In this document: positions 21,101-28,428 of the stretch, in pieces
Layout: every line of letters begins with the position of its first letter
Numbering within the stretch: the first letter of the stretch is position 1
From: Hemicentrotus pulcherrimus
Taxonomy: Eukaryota > Echinodermata > Echinoidea > Camarodonta > Strongylocentrotidae
NCBI GenBank assembly: GCA_003118195.1
Contig: BEXV01000232.1
Location: 244,735-273,162, forward strand
DNA: 28,428 nt
Direction of reading: 5' to 3'
The notes under the pieces: generated by a model
Seen by the model: the letters and a program-made list of their open reading frames with translations, nothing else
Databases searched by the model: none
Told to the model about the DNA's origin: nothing
Translations under genes and position numbers: made by a program

Positions 21101-21504
21101 CGTAATATAATGAAACTTTATGCACAAATCTTTGTTAAGTGCCACGTTGAAATAATTTGCAACGAGGCACTACAAAGATAGGCGGTCTTGGTCCTTACCA
21201 GAACACCAATTGACATATTCACGCAAAATGCTTCTATGGCGCCGTGCAGGATCAACATAACGCAACTCAATGTGATGATCCCCATGCTCCACATGAGCTG
21301 CAGAGAGCCGGTCAACCGTCCTGACATCCTGCTGTATTCCAGGAACACCCGGGGGCAGGGACAGCACTTGTTCTTCGATGGTTTGTCCAAGTTGTAGATG
21401 ACGAACTTGGATGTATCGTTGGTGATGATGGTTACCCCCTCACTGCCACTGCCGTCGAGTGAGACCTCATCGGCAGAAACGGGAATGTTCCGGTCGGTCA
21501 GCAT
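17973..21504 (-). CDS. Four-segment membrane protein, MS4A/CD20-like (whole gene, exons joined)
   Basis: Four minus-strand exons, 21504-21199, 20070-20017, 18979-18824 and 18158-17973, join at phase 0 throughout, giving 233 residues. A hydrophilic N-terminus with CCPCP at 47-51 precedes TM1 (about 68-90, LQLMWSMGIITLSCVMLILH). TM2 spans the first junction (98-114, SIGVLVFTCGTIGILSF). TM3 is about 121-149. The next loop has an NWT glycosylation site at 150 and cysteines 155 and 165. TM4 is about 174-199 (LIVFACFEALTAYIAF), and a short Cys-rich tail follows. Topology, size and short phase-0 exons resemble the MS4A family: TGxLGI-type TM2, a Cys-bearing second loop, and a TM4 like the LIFAFFQEL of CD20. 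The family call is inference from memory. Known members are surface or endosomal membrane proteins of poorly defined function. The ATG is directly preceded by TAG, which is also a possible acceptor AG. Confidence 0.65.
18167..18348. repeat. Heptamer minisatellite (AATAATG)n, 26 units
   Basis: Twenty-six consecutive 7-base units with consensus AATAATG and variants such as AATCATG, AATCACG and AATAATT. The register is kept exactly over 182 bases. The array starts 8 bases from the intron/exon boundary of the minus-strand last exon, so on that strand it supplies the T-rich 3' end of the intron. Confidence 0.95.
18590..18725 (-). mobile_element. tRNA-derived SINE remnant
   Basis: On the minus strand, TAGTATAGTGG (18717-18707) resembles a Pol III A box and GGTTCAAATCC (18690-18680) a B box. 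CCAGCCCGGCACTAATG follows, then a conserved-looking ATTAATCCACGTTTGCC and a TACACC/GGTGTCC hairpin region. The two boxes are only 16 bases apart, much closer than in a real tRNA, so the anticodon arm is missing and this is not a tRNA gene. Confidence 0.65.
18705..18740. repeat. 11-base inverted repeat of A-box-like sequence
   Basis: AACCACTATAC at 18705-18715 is the exact reverse complement of GTATAGTGGTT at 18730-18740. Both resemble a tRNA A box, so two SINE heads seem to face each other. Confidence 0.75.
18742..18787. repeat. 46-base perfect palindrome, GC-rich centre
   Basis: Position 18742 pairs with 18787, and so on without a mismatch to the centre between 18764 and 18765 (GCGCCG|CGGCGC). 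There is no spacer. The outer part reads CGAAATAGAATGCGGAGG. It lies in an intron of the minus-strand gene, 36 bases from the donor at 18823. Confidence 0.95.
18824..18979 (-). CDS. MS4A-like gene, exon 3 (TM3 and extracellular loop)
   Basis: After TCTCTTACAG, 52 codons in phase 0 on both sides end GATGAG|GTGAGT, a near-consensus donor. The peptide starts IGSYMILSLLSFCTMAYTI, a membrane segment, followed by INWTNSC (glycosylation sequon) and YYPCDPNEIDE. Confidence 0.7.
18980..20016 (-). other. MS4A-like gene intron 2
   Basis: 1037 bases between the donor GTAAGA and the acceptor CTTACAG. It holds the foldback element at 19171-19446. The open frame at 19839-20021 on the plus strand shows no domain. 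Confidence 0.55.
19171..19446. mobile_element. Foldback element with AGAGT ends and TGACGTCA in each arm
   Basis: The outer ends are AGAGTACCGAAG and its imperfect reverse complement CTTCACCACTCT. TGACGTCA occurs at 19196-19203 and 19425-19432. Arms of about 95 bases include TTTCTCAATTTTTTCTTC, GAAAGAGCATCAAA and GTGTCCAAATG, matched in reverse on the right. A loop of about 80 bases separates them. No coding capacity. Confidence 0.75.
20017..20070 (-). CDS. MS4A-like gene, exon 2 (54-base exon completing TM2)
   Basis: The minus strand shows CTGTCTCCCTTTTCTCTAAG, a strong pyrimidine tract and acceptor, then 18 codons VFTCGTIGILSFDMSKII, then the donor GTAAGA. Both ends are phase 0, so the frame fits exons 1 and 3. 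Only with this exon does the protein have four membrane segments: the SIGVL ending exon 1 plus VFTCGTIGILSF make TM2. The length is short and the call depends on this fit. Confidence 0.5.
20071..21198 (-). other. MS4A-like gene intron 1
   Basis: 1128 bases from the donor CTG|GTAAGG to the acceptor at 20072-20071. It holds the compact foldback element at 20507-20705. No other exon is recognisable. Confidence 0.5.
20507..20705. mobile_element. Compact foldback element, same family as 16265-16885
   Basis: GGGGGAGTCCACCC at the left and GGGTGTACTTCCCC at the right form imperfect ends. Inside, AACAGGTCAGTGAAAGTTTG faces CAAACCTTCACTTATTTG, and GAGCAAAAACTGATT faces AATCGGATATTGCTC. There is a short A/T-rich centre and no coding capacity. 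Confidence 0.7.
21199..21504 (-). CDS. MS4A-like gene, first coding exon (N-terminus, TM1)
   Basis: 102 codons from ATG at 21504 to GTTCTG|GTAAGG, phase 0. The hydrophilic start (MLTDRNIPVSADEV) is followed by CCPCP, then the first membrane segment and AFCVNMSIGVL. The base immediately before the ATG ends a TAG, so either translation starts here or the exon begins here at an acceptor and coding continues from further upstream. Confidence 0.65.
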
Positions 21505-23223
21505 CTATACGAGTACGACGAGAATATAAGGGACACAACCCGATCCGAAAATTAAATTTGGGTTAAGAGGATTTTGCAATGACTTCTCTTTGCCATGCCT
21601 GTGTCCCGTTGTATCCATCGTGGAATTAATATACCAAAGGACTATATAAGTGTTTCCAGTGCAAGATTTAATTATACTGATGTTAAAAGGTTTGGACCAT
21701 AAAAAGGCAATTTTTCAAGGATATTGTTTCGTGTAAAGCAATTCTTCCCTCTGTTTGTGCTTATCATTTTGTACCAAATTGCACGTATGGCAAGCGATCA
21801 ACCATGCACACTTGCACTAATGGCAAATTAAAGGGTAAGACCACTTGTAGAGTGATATAATTCTTGTTTTCTAACCATCTCACGCGTTAAAACCCTTGTT
21901 GGAATATCGAAATACCTTAAAGATAATTACAAACAGCTACCAACGATTTCATATAGGAATAACCGATAGATATTGTTCAGTCTTTCTTTTCTTTGAAAAA
22001 TTAAGATTCAAGTAAACAGACACTTCATTATCATGCGAAATGCTTCTCAACTGGGTTTAAATAAAGCTGTTGCTAAAGGCGAGTAAAGTGTTAATGATCA
22101 AATTCGTTTTCTTTTCAGAGTATATCCTGGAAGATAGTATATAAGTATGTGCACTATTTCAGACACTCATCATTTCCTTCCTCAATTTAATTCAACCTAC
22201 TTCAGCCCACCATTTTTGTCAAGAAAAAAAACAAGAAAATATACATGATGACATAAGGACAGTTTATGTGATGCTCATAGTTAATGCATTCAATATGATA
22301 AAGTCTAATTACCTTAACTATCCTCCTCAGATACTCCTGAATACGAACTGCAATACTATATGTTGTAATACCAAATTAGATGTATTTCTCACTATACCAT
22401 AGCTCCGCATAACCTGTTCACATGCAGTAAATCATATTCCAAAGCCCCAAAACGCAACAGGTGGTGGTGTGTTGATGTAGAATAATGACGTCATAATAGT
22501 CAGATGAATATTGATAGAGTAAATCAATATGTTTCCCACCCCGAGGTTGAGATTTGTTTAGTAGGCTTGTATAGAATCGATAGAGGGCGTCTTAGTATAT
22601 ATATATATTAAGTATAATGCATAGAGATATATATAAGACATATATCTCTATGGTATAATGTCTGTATGTAATGTGATGATGAACATACTTTTTACTATCA
22701 GATTTTCTTTTGGTCGAGTTGAATATTCACAAATTGAAGGGGTCATACAAAGAAAAGAAGAAGAAAAAAAAAAACACCTTGCCCGGAAAAAAAAAGAAAG
22801 TCGAGCAAAATATTCAAACATGTTCAGTATACATTCAATGTACATAGTTTTATTATATTTTATCGTTACACAACCAATTATGAAATCATAATCATATCAA
22901 AAAAGAATTTGCAAAAATGCATCGTAGTTATATCAATCAATTTTACTTTCTTCTTATATTTATCTTAGATACAAGGGAAGACAGAACGATTGGATCACAT
23001 GGAGGAAAACGATTCTTCCCATAAATTATTATGCATCGAAGTGAGAAAATAATTGTTTGTTTTGGATTGAAAGAAACATACACAACCTTAGGGATAAGCT
23101 TATCTGTAAGAAACACTATTATACAATTGATAGTAATATGACTTTTCACATTACATGAAGTTGAGACATACGGTGCATAGGTCATGCTCGATGGCACAGG
23201 GTTAATGCATGCTGGACATGGTA
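21505..23223. other. Intergenic region
   Basis: AT-rich. It should contain the promoter or 5' UTR of the minus-strand gene ending upstream at 21504, but I cannot place it. A short TA run at about 22595-22608 and a hairpin at 22620-22652 are the only structures seen. Confidence 0.45.
22620..22652. repeat. Perfect 13-base hairpin
   Basis: CATAGAGATATAT (22620-22632) and ATATATCTCTATG (22640-22652) pair perfectly around a 7-base loop. The stem is too short and AT-rich for a typical microRNA precursor. Confidence 0.8.
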
Positions 23224-23521
23224 CTAAGCCGAGTTGGAGCCTCGAGTTGTGGCGAGCTGGCGCAAGCTTATGGCAAGCCGTTTTATCATTAAAACATTTT
23301 TCTTGATATCAAGAAATAATTGACGTTGTAAAGCAATGGTAATTCTTGATATCAAGAAATAATTTTACGTTGTAAAGCAATGGTAATTCTTGATATCAAA
23401 AATTCGATTTCGTGATATTAAGAATTGAATTCTTGATATCAAGAAATATGTTTTAATAATAAAACGACTAGCCATAAGCTTGCGCCAGCTCGCCACAACC
23501 CGAGGCTCCTACTCGGCTAAG
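23224..23521. mobile_element. Foldback element with nested GATATC palindromes
   Basis: The left arm starts CTAAGCCGAGTTGGAGCCTC and runs through GTTGTGGCGAGCTGGCGCAA to TTTTATCATTAAAACAT. The right arm (about 23440-23521) is its reverse complement with few mismatches over about 80 bases. Between them, TTCTTGATATCAAGAA, itself a palindrome, and an ACGTTGTAAAGCAATGGTAA block occur in tandem. No coding capacity. Confidence 0.8.
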
Positions 23522-24260
23522 TGGGAGCCCTGCTTTAGACCAGTATCCCATTGCCCGAATAGCAGAAATAATGAGAGAAATTCATCACAAAGATGCTACT
23601 GCAGAATAGATGCTACATATTAAAGACGACACGAAAGAGGATAAATTACATTGATGTCTTTCTTGGGGTGCTTGTTAAAAAAATCAGCCAGATTATACTT
23701 CTTCTTTTTCCTTTTAAATATAAATTTCATAATTGCCCATGTCTTTCTCCATTTTTAAAATTGTTTGTTCTCAACAAAAGCCTGGATTCTGATAAAGTTG
23801 CCGTAATTGATCCACTAATATCTTGATTCGTCACTAATATCGTATAAAAGAAATGGAATATTGTCGTTTGTTCGTTTTATCTATCTTATTTTGCGTCCTG
23901 AATGATAGTGATATCCGGTTTTTGGAAAACACATAATGCATTTTGCCTATAAACGATTCCAAAACGAAAATTCCTATACCCTATCATTTGACTTCATAAC
24001 CAACAATGAAGATACATATCGAGAAAGGCCACACATTGTTAAACAAATAATATTAACGTTACAGTAGTCATAATACTAATAGTAAAAGTAATAATGATAG
24101 AAATAATAATAGTAATTGTAATAGTAATAGCATTAGTAATGGTAATGGTAAAAGTAAAATAAGCCTATTATTATGAGTAATAGTAACAGAGATTAAAACA
24201 TTACTCTTTATTCTAAAGGTTTAAACCTTAAACTCTTTCCTGCATGTTCGTACTCCTTAC
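23522..24260. other. Intergenic stretch
   Basis: No gene. It contains a degenerate AATAGT/AATGGT repeat at about 24062-24162. Otherwise nothing recognisable. Confidence 0.45.
24062..24162. repeat. Degenerate (AATAGT)n simple repeat
   Basis: TAATAGTAA-like hexamers and trinucleotides with substitutions over about 100 bases. Confidence 0.75.
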
Positions 24261-24312
24261 CTTAATGTGACTTTTTATATTAGATCATTATTATGTTTGT
24301 ATGTCTCCAGCA
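24261..24312. repeat. Dispersed repeat, copy 1
   Basis: TTAATGTGACTTTTTATAT, then GAT/ATTATG and TGTATGTCTCCAGCA, shared with 25416-25467 at about 90% by eye. Confidence 0.7.
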
Positions 24313-24401
24313 GAAAATCCTCTGGACGGCCATGCAAATATGGCTCAAGGCATGGGCATATATAGAGGATTTTTTTTTTTTTTTACGTTGGGGACCGGGG
24401 T

Positions 24402-24437
24402 AAAATGCAATAAATTATTGAAAAATTATTGCATTTT
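24402..24437. repeat. Perfect 12-base hairpin
   Basis: AAAATGCAATAA (24402-24413) pairs with TTATTGCATTTT (24426-24437) around a 12-base loop. It lies between two repeat remnants. Confidence 0.75.
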
Positions 24438-24483
24438 CTGTTTTTATTTTATTTATTAAACTGCCCCCTACCCTAGCTCCCGC

Positions 24484-24605
24484 TGCGTACAGTCATGGTT
24501 CAGTGACAAAGCAATGGCCTCGTAACTGTGAGGCCCAGGATCAAGACTGTGTCGATGTGCTATATTAGTGCCCTCTGGTTGGGCATTAATCCTCATTACT
24601 GTCAT
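24484..24605 (+). mobile_element. tRNA-derived SINE remnant
   Basis: ATGGTTCAGTGACAAAGC resembles a tRNA D-arm and A box. GGCCTCGTAACTGTGAGGCC resembles an anticodon arm, and AGGATCAAGACT a decayed B box. A TTGGGCATTAATCCTCATTA block follows, similar to ATTAATCCACGTT in the minus-strand SINE near 18640. The stems no longer pair well, so this is not a functional tRNA. Confidence 0.55.
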
Positions 24606-24780
24606 TTATGACTTAAGGGCGTAGGTCCCCTAGTTGATCAGCATAGTAGCATACAAATGCTTTAGCAGTCACGCAAAACACACATTGACAAATCATTATT
24701 CAATACAATCTGAGAATGTATACTATTATCTAGATCTATTATTTTTAAATTATTTTTAAAATAATTCCATGAATTGGGGT
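24606..24780. other. Intergenic stretch
   Basis: AT-rich sequence between the SINE remnant and the 78-base tandem repeat. No gene. Confidence 0.4.
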
Positions 24781-24936
24781 AAAACGAAAGTATTCCAACT
24801 ATATTAGCGACAGTGTATGTCCCATTTGCAGGCACAAAAAATGAAAAGGTTAAATTCCAAAACGAAAATATTCCAACAATATGAGCGACAGTGTATGTTA
24901 CATTTGCAGGCACAAAAAATGAAAAGGTAAGATTCC
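24781..24936. repeat. Tandem duplication, 2 units of 78 bases
   Basis: The unit begins AAAACGAAA at 24781 and again at 24859. It includes GCGACAGTGTATGT and CATTTGCAGGCACAAAAAAT, which is identical in both copies. There are only a few substitutions, so the duplication is fairly young. Confidence 0.92.
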
Positions 24937-25682
24937 AATGGCATTTGAAAGATAATACTAATTTAGAACTTCCCTAAAAGAAAGGGGGCTTAATAATAAT
25001 TTAAAGTGGGAAAATAACGACTATTAGTTGACGAATCGACTTAGGAGCTAAAGAGCCAGTAAGTAATAGTCTTGATTTTCAGACCATTGTACCGCATGGT
25101 CGTACGTTTTATGCTGCGCAAAGATTCAATCAGTTTAATTTTGGTCATTACAAGAAGTGGGTTATTGATGTATACAAATGCTCATGTACCCTTTACAGCT
25201 CATGTTATGTATGTTATAATCAAAGAAGAAAAAAAAAGCCAGTCAGTCACTCAATAGTGTCTGACAGTGAAGTCTAGCAAGTAAACGGGTTTCCTTGTTT
25301 TAAATATTAGAACACTGCTAACGTTTAAATTTTACAGATAGGACATACATGACATATCCATAATTTTTGCAAAGTTCTACAGAATTTGAAGTTGGCTGCA
25401 AAAGGGACATAGTATCTTTAATGTGACTTTTTATATACGATTATAATTATGTGTGTATGTCTCCAGCACACTCTCCCACTTGGGGCAGTCATACTTTTAC
25501 TTGAGACCAAGGTAGACAGGTGCTAATAGCTGAAATTTCAGTAACCAAAATACAAAAAGTTATTTCCAACATAGCTGATAATGTGCAGGGAGAATAAGAA
25601 TACAAATAAGCCAAGTGAAAATCCACAGGATTATCTACATCTACAGTTACACTGCTGGATATTTAAGAATTTTGTCATTACG
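24937..25682. other. Intergenic stretch downstream of the TRIM gene
   Basis: Includes the second copy of the dispersed repeat (25416-25467). The TRIM 3' UTR must lie here on the minus strand. No AATAAA is seen on that strand; an ATTAAA variant lies near 25417-25422, inside the repeat copy. Confidence 0.4.
25416..25467. repeat. Dispersed repeat, copy 2
   Basis: Matches 24261-24312: TTAATGTGACTTTTTATAT, then TGTATGTCTCCAGCA. The flanks differ. Confidence 0.7.
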
Positions 25683-26494
25683 TTACATTTCGCGGATGAA
25701 CCAGCCAACTTCGTTAGGTGATAGGACAGCAGCAAAGCAGTTTGTAGATGCAGCAATGCCCCAAGGCTCAAACCCTGGAGCCGCGGAGTCATTCGGCAGG
25801 TAAGTATCCACAATGCGATCACCATTCTCCCCATACACTTCGAGGAAAGCCCTTTTGGTACCCTGGATGTTCTGATGAGATATCATCCACATGTTGCCTT
25901 CTTGGTCGCAGGATACTTTATCAGTCTCTGGGATAGGTATCCTCTGATACATACCGCCTTCTTCGGAGCAGGCAATCAGGAGTCCATCGTTCTGCACTAT
26001 GACGATCTTTCCTCTCGTTGTCGATGTCATCCTTAACACCAAGTTGAATTCGACGCAGTTGATTGGGATGACATCAATAGGTTCCCCTCCATCTGAAGAA
26101 AACTTCACGATCCGTGCGACTCCTGAGTACAGCAGCAAGACATTGTCGTGGATATCCGTAGCGATAGCATCTGCGAATTCGTCGTCTTCCCGCGTCACAA
26201 ACTCGACCTGTTGGCTTTCACCTCCTTTCCCGTAGATCTTCACCGTATTCCTTTTCGTCAAGGTGACGAACCGGCCATCGGACAGTGCAGCCATGTCTCT
26301 GGCCGAGATTGAAGGACCACGGATTCTGCCGCAACTACCGTCTGGACTCAGGACCTCTATGTGGCCATCTCGATAACGAACCAAGATGCTGCCATTCGTG
26401 TAGGGTGTCATTATCTTTATTCTGCCGGGTACCTGGACACGTACCGTGAGAAGAAGCCTTTGAGTTGGGCGTTGCAGAAGTGGTATTTCTTTAT
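25683..26494 (-). CDS. TRIM gene, exon 2 (propeller-like region)
   Basis: The reading runs open from the acceptor CTATAG at 26500-26495, not only from the internal ATG at 26411. It adds KEIPLLQRPTQRLLLTVRVQ ahead of it and ends ...GWFIREM with TAA. Two bases at the start complete the codon left by exon 1. Confidence 0.8.
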
Positions 26495-28144
26495 CTATAG
26501 AAGAAAGAAAGAGAGAGAGAGAGAGAGAGAGATGTATCAGTATTGAACGTCACGGTTGAATGCAGAAAGTCGATTTGTTGAATATAAAATTATATATACA
26601 TCTCCTCTCCGGAGTGTGGTATTCGTAAAAAAAATGTATGTTTTGCCCGTTTTATATAACAAAAGGCCAATTAATATTTATTCCTATCGATTTATGTATA
26701 AAATTGAGATCTGGTCGAAATCTGGTCAACAAATTAATTCCATGAAACCCCTGAATCCCCCCCCCCCCAAAAAAAAAGAGGTGAGCGATGAATTTGACGA
26801 GCGAACCCTGCATATAATAGTTATATTTCTCCTATACTCTTTCTCAATGTTCGTACGAATTATATATTTCAAGTAGAACATATGCTAGTAAATCGTGAAA
26901 TGTGTTATTTTTCGATTCGCCTAAATATTGTAGCAGTAGTGAAATAAGCTAAGGGTAAAAATAATCTTTAATAAAAAAACAATAAGAAATACGATAGGCA
27001 TTAAATAGCAAGATAGCAACAAACACCTTTCGTTGTTTGAGGGACGGATCGGGGGAGGGGAGGGGGGCTATTCTATCCCCTCTTGACTCTACCCACAAAT
27101 ATATGGATTGATATGCTCTATAGTTCGCACATGCCTACACATTTCCCCAGTCACTTTCGGAATTTGATTGATGAAAATGATATACTGACCTTGGTCTTTT
27201 CTTTCTGGAACGTGCCCCTCAAGGACGCCTAGCTGAGGCACATCAAGAACAGGTGCTTTGCTTTCTAAGAACTTCAGAGAACCAACCCTGGTACACTGAC
27301 GTCTTGCATCTATATCATAAGGAATCTGTTGGTCAATCCCACGAAGGAGGCGCTTTGCCCAATCCCTGTAATTAAGAACCACTTCCTTCGGGTCACTACT
27401 GTCTAAGAGTTCTTCAGCACATTCGATTTCATCAGAGACCTCTGAAATTGCTTTTTCCACAGGCACCAAGATCTTGTCTATGGCCTCGTTGAGATCACTT
27501 CGACTGGATTCGACCCTCGTCATGAGATTCTCCTTCTTACGATTGATCATTTCAGTAAGAAGTTTTAAGCACGTACTAGAAGATGTTTGAATTGCTACTG
27601 AGATGTCGTCTAGTTGCTTATTCCCTTCCACTTTTTTCTTCGTATAGTCCATAAAAAAGTCTTCATGAGACGCCATCCACGCCGCTGCTTTACTCATCAA
27701 TTTGACAATTCCATCCACCTTTGCTTTCGAAGCATCTTCCACGTTTTTAATCAAAAATGTATGCTTGCCGTGAGTACAAAGAGCGCATTCACTGCAAATT
27801 AGTACAGTGCATTTCTCACAGAAGAATTTCTTTTCTGCTCCGTGCTCCTTGCAAAGTTCTTTTGTTGATTCAGAATCCTCATGGCGTTTAAGTTCTTCGA
27901 TAATCTTGTTGGCCAGCAGATTTGGTCGAAGGGTTTCGGCTCTACCTTGCTCATAGTTTGTTTCTTCACGGCATACCGGGCATCGGACATGATTTTCGAA
28001 AAAGAATGCTGAGTCTATGACGCTCTTAATGCAGCTCTCACAAAAGGTATGCAAGCATTCGAGATATTTCGCATTTTCCAATCTACGGTAGCAGATAGCA
28101 CAATCCAGATGAGCCGATATGGCTCCTACAATACTCTCAGCCAT
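25683..28144 (-). CDS. TRIM protein: RING, B-box, coiled coil, propeller-like C-terminus (whole gene)
   Basis: Exons 28144-27190 and 26494-25683 join at phase 1 (the split codon gives Asp) to make 588 residues. The RING has C15, C18, C30, H32, C35, C38, C55 and C58 (C3HC4), the signature of an E3 ubiquitin ligase. A single B-box follows: C98, H101, C109, C112, C117, C120, H125, H128. Residues about 130-270 are charged and heptad-like, the coiled coil. The C-terminal 270 residues have repeated short strands around SPDGSCG, FSSDGGEP, QNDGLL and GENGDR, like a beta-propeller of the TRIM2/3/56 or NHL type. TRIM families with such tails are strongly expanded in echinoderms, and many are thought to act in innate immunity. 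The specific target is unknown. A minus-strand TATAAAG at about 28214-28208 could be a core promoter element. Confidence 0.85.
26495..27189 (-). other. TRIM gene intron
   Basis: 695 bases, donor CCAAG|GTCAGT and acceptor CTATAG. It holds a C run near 26758-26768 and an all-purine plus-strand tract next to the acceptor. The last 33 codons of the open frame that continues to 27089 (GQYIIF...) are intron read-through. Confidence 0.75.
26501..26532. repeat. AAGAAAGAAA(GA)n purine tract
   Basis: Thirty-two consecutive purines on the plus strand. On the minus strand this is an unbroken pyrimidine tract ending 5 bases before the TRIM exon 2 acceptor. Confidence 0.95.
27190..28144 (-). CDS. TRIM gene, exon 1 (RING, B-box, coiled coil)
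   Basis: ATG at 28144 starts MAESIVGAISAHLDCAICYR. The exon has 318 codons plus one base, ending ...PERKDQ and G before the donor GTCAGT. Confidence 0.88.
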
Positions 28145-28428
28145 GATTATATTTTGGCAAACGAAATCTAGGTCTCTAAAGTGTCACATGTATAGCTCTT
28201 ATTGAATCTTTATAATCATATCAAAACCAGATGTCTTGTTGGTAACTCCAAACACGCCAAATAGTTGTCATTATTGTACAGTACTTCCTAAATGTCACAG
28301 CTACCAACCAGGCCTACTTTATACCTTACTATTGGCAATAATAGAGACGTGGGAATTCCCCATTGACATCAGTGAACTCGTACACTACATAGTGTCAGAG
28401 TTCAGTGATCGACATCACGTATTGAATG
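28145..28428. other. Upstream region of the TRIM gene
   Basis: Probable 5' UTR and promoter on the minus strand. TATAAAG at 28214-28208 is the only element I would name. Confidence 0.35.

Noticed and set aside
22620..22652. microRNA precursor
   Set aside because: A 13-base AT-rich stem is too short for a normal precursor.
24484..24560. tRNA gene
   Set aside because: Acceptor and T stems no longer pair and the B box is degenerate. A SINE remnant fits better.
27089..27189. C-terminal 33 codons of the long TRIM open frame as a real C-terminus
   Set aside because: A GTCAGT donor and an exactly phase-matched acceptor at 26495 lead to a propeller-like exon, as expected for this TRIM architecture.

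Overview
The window is animal nuclear DNA, most likely from an echinoderm and plausibly a sea urchin. It is AT-rich, its genes have several exons with GT/AG introns, and it is full of microsatellites, foldback (MITE-like) elements and tRNA-derived SINE sequence. Short motifs of the TAGGCCTA type recur, as I recall them from sea-urchin DNA. The species is an inference. There is one 343-base assembly gap (12161-12503) and a single N in a G run near 17873.

Three protein-coding genes can be supported. (1) Plus strand, 6328-14588 (3' UTR to about 15.9 kb): a SNAG-domain C2H2 zinc-finger transcription factor. A 5' UTR/start exon encodes an N-terminal [11 protein letters not shown] motif. A large exon carries a CtBP-type PLDL motif, proline-rich and acidic segments and finger 1. 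Three more exons carry fingers 2 to 7, and the exon completing finger 3 is absent, probably lost in the gap. (2) Minus strand, 21504-17973: a four-exon membrane protein of 233 residues with four predicted membrane segments. It resembles the MS4A/CD20-like family and is easy to miss because three of its four exons are short. (3) Minus strand, 28144-25683: a two-exon TRIM protein of 588 residues with RING, one B-box, coiled coil and a C-terminal beta-propeller-like region.

Layout: 1-6.3 kb has no recognisable gene, but holds a foldback element (733-881) and an old tandem array of about seven 100-base units (2311-3013). The zinc-finger gene fills 6.3-15.9 kb. 15.9-18.0 kb is intergenic, with one arm pair of a foldback family and a GA microsatellite. 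The MS4A-like gene fills 18.0-21.5 kb and its introns are crowded with repeats: a heptamer array against an acceptor, SINE remnants, a 46-base perfect palindrome and two foldback elements. 21.5-25.7 kb is intergenic, with a foldback element, a SINE remnant and a 78-base tandem duplication. The TRIM gene follows to 28.1 kb.

The three genes do not form an obvious pathway: a nuclear repressor, a membrane protein and a probable E3 ubiquitin ligase. The zinc-finger and MS4A-like genes converge tail to tail; the MS4A-like and TRIM genes lie in tandem on the minus strand.
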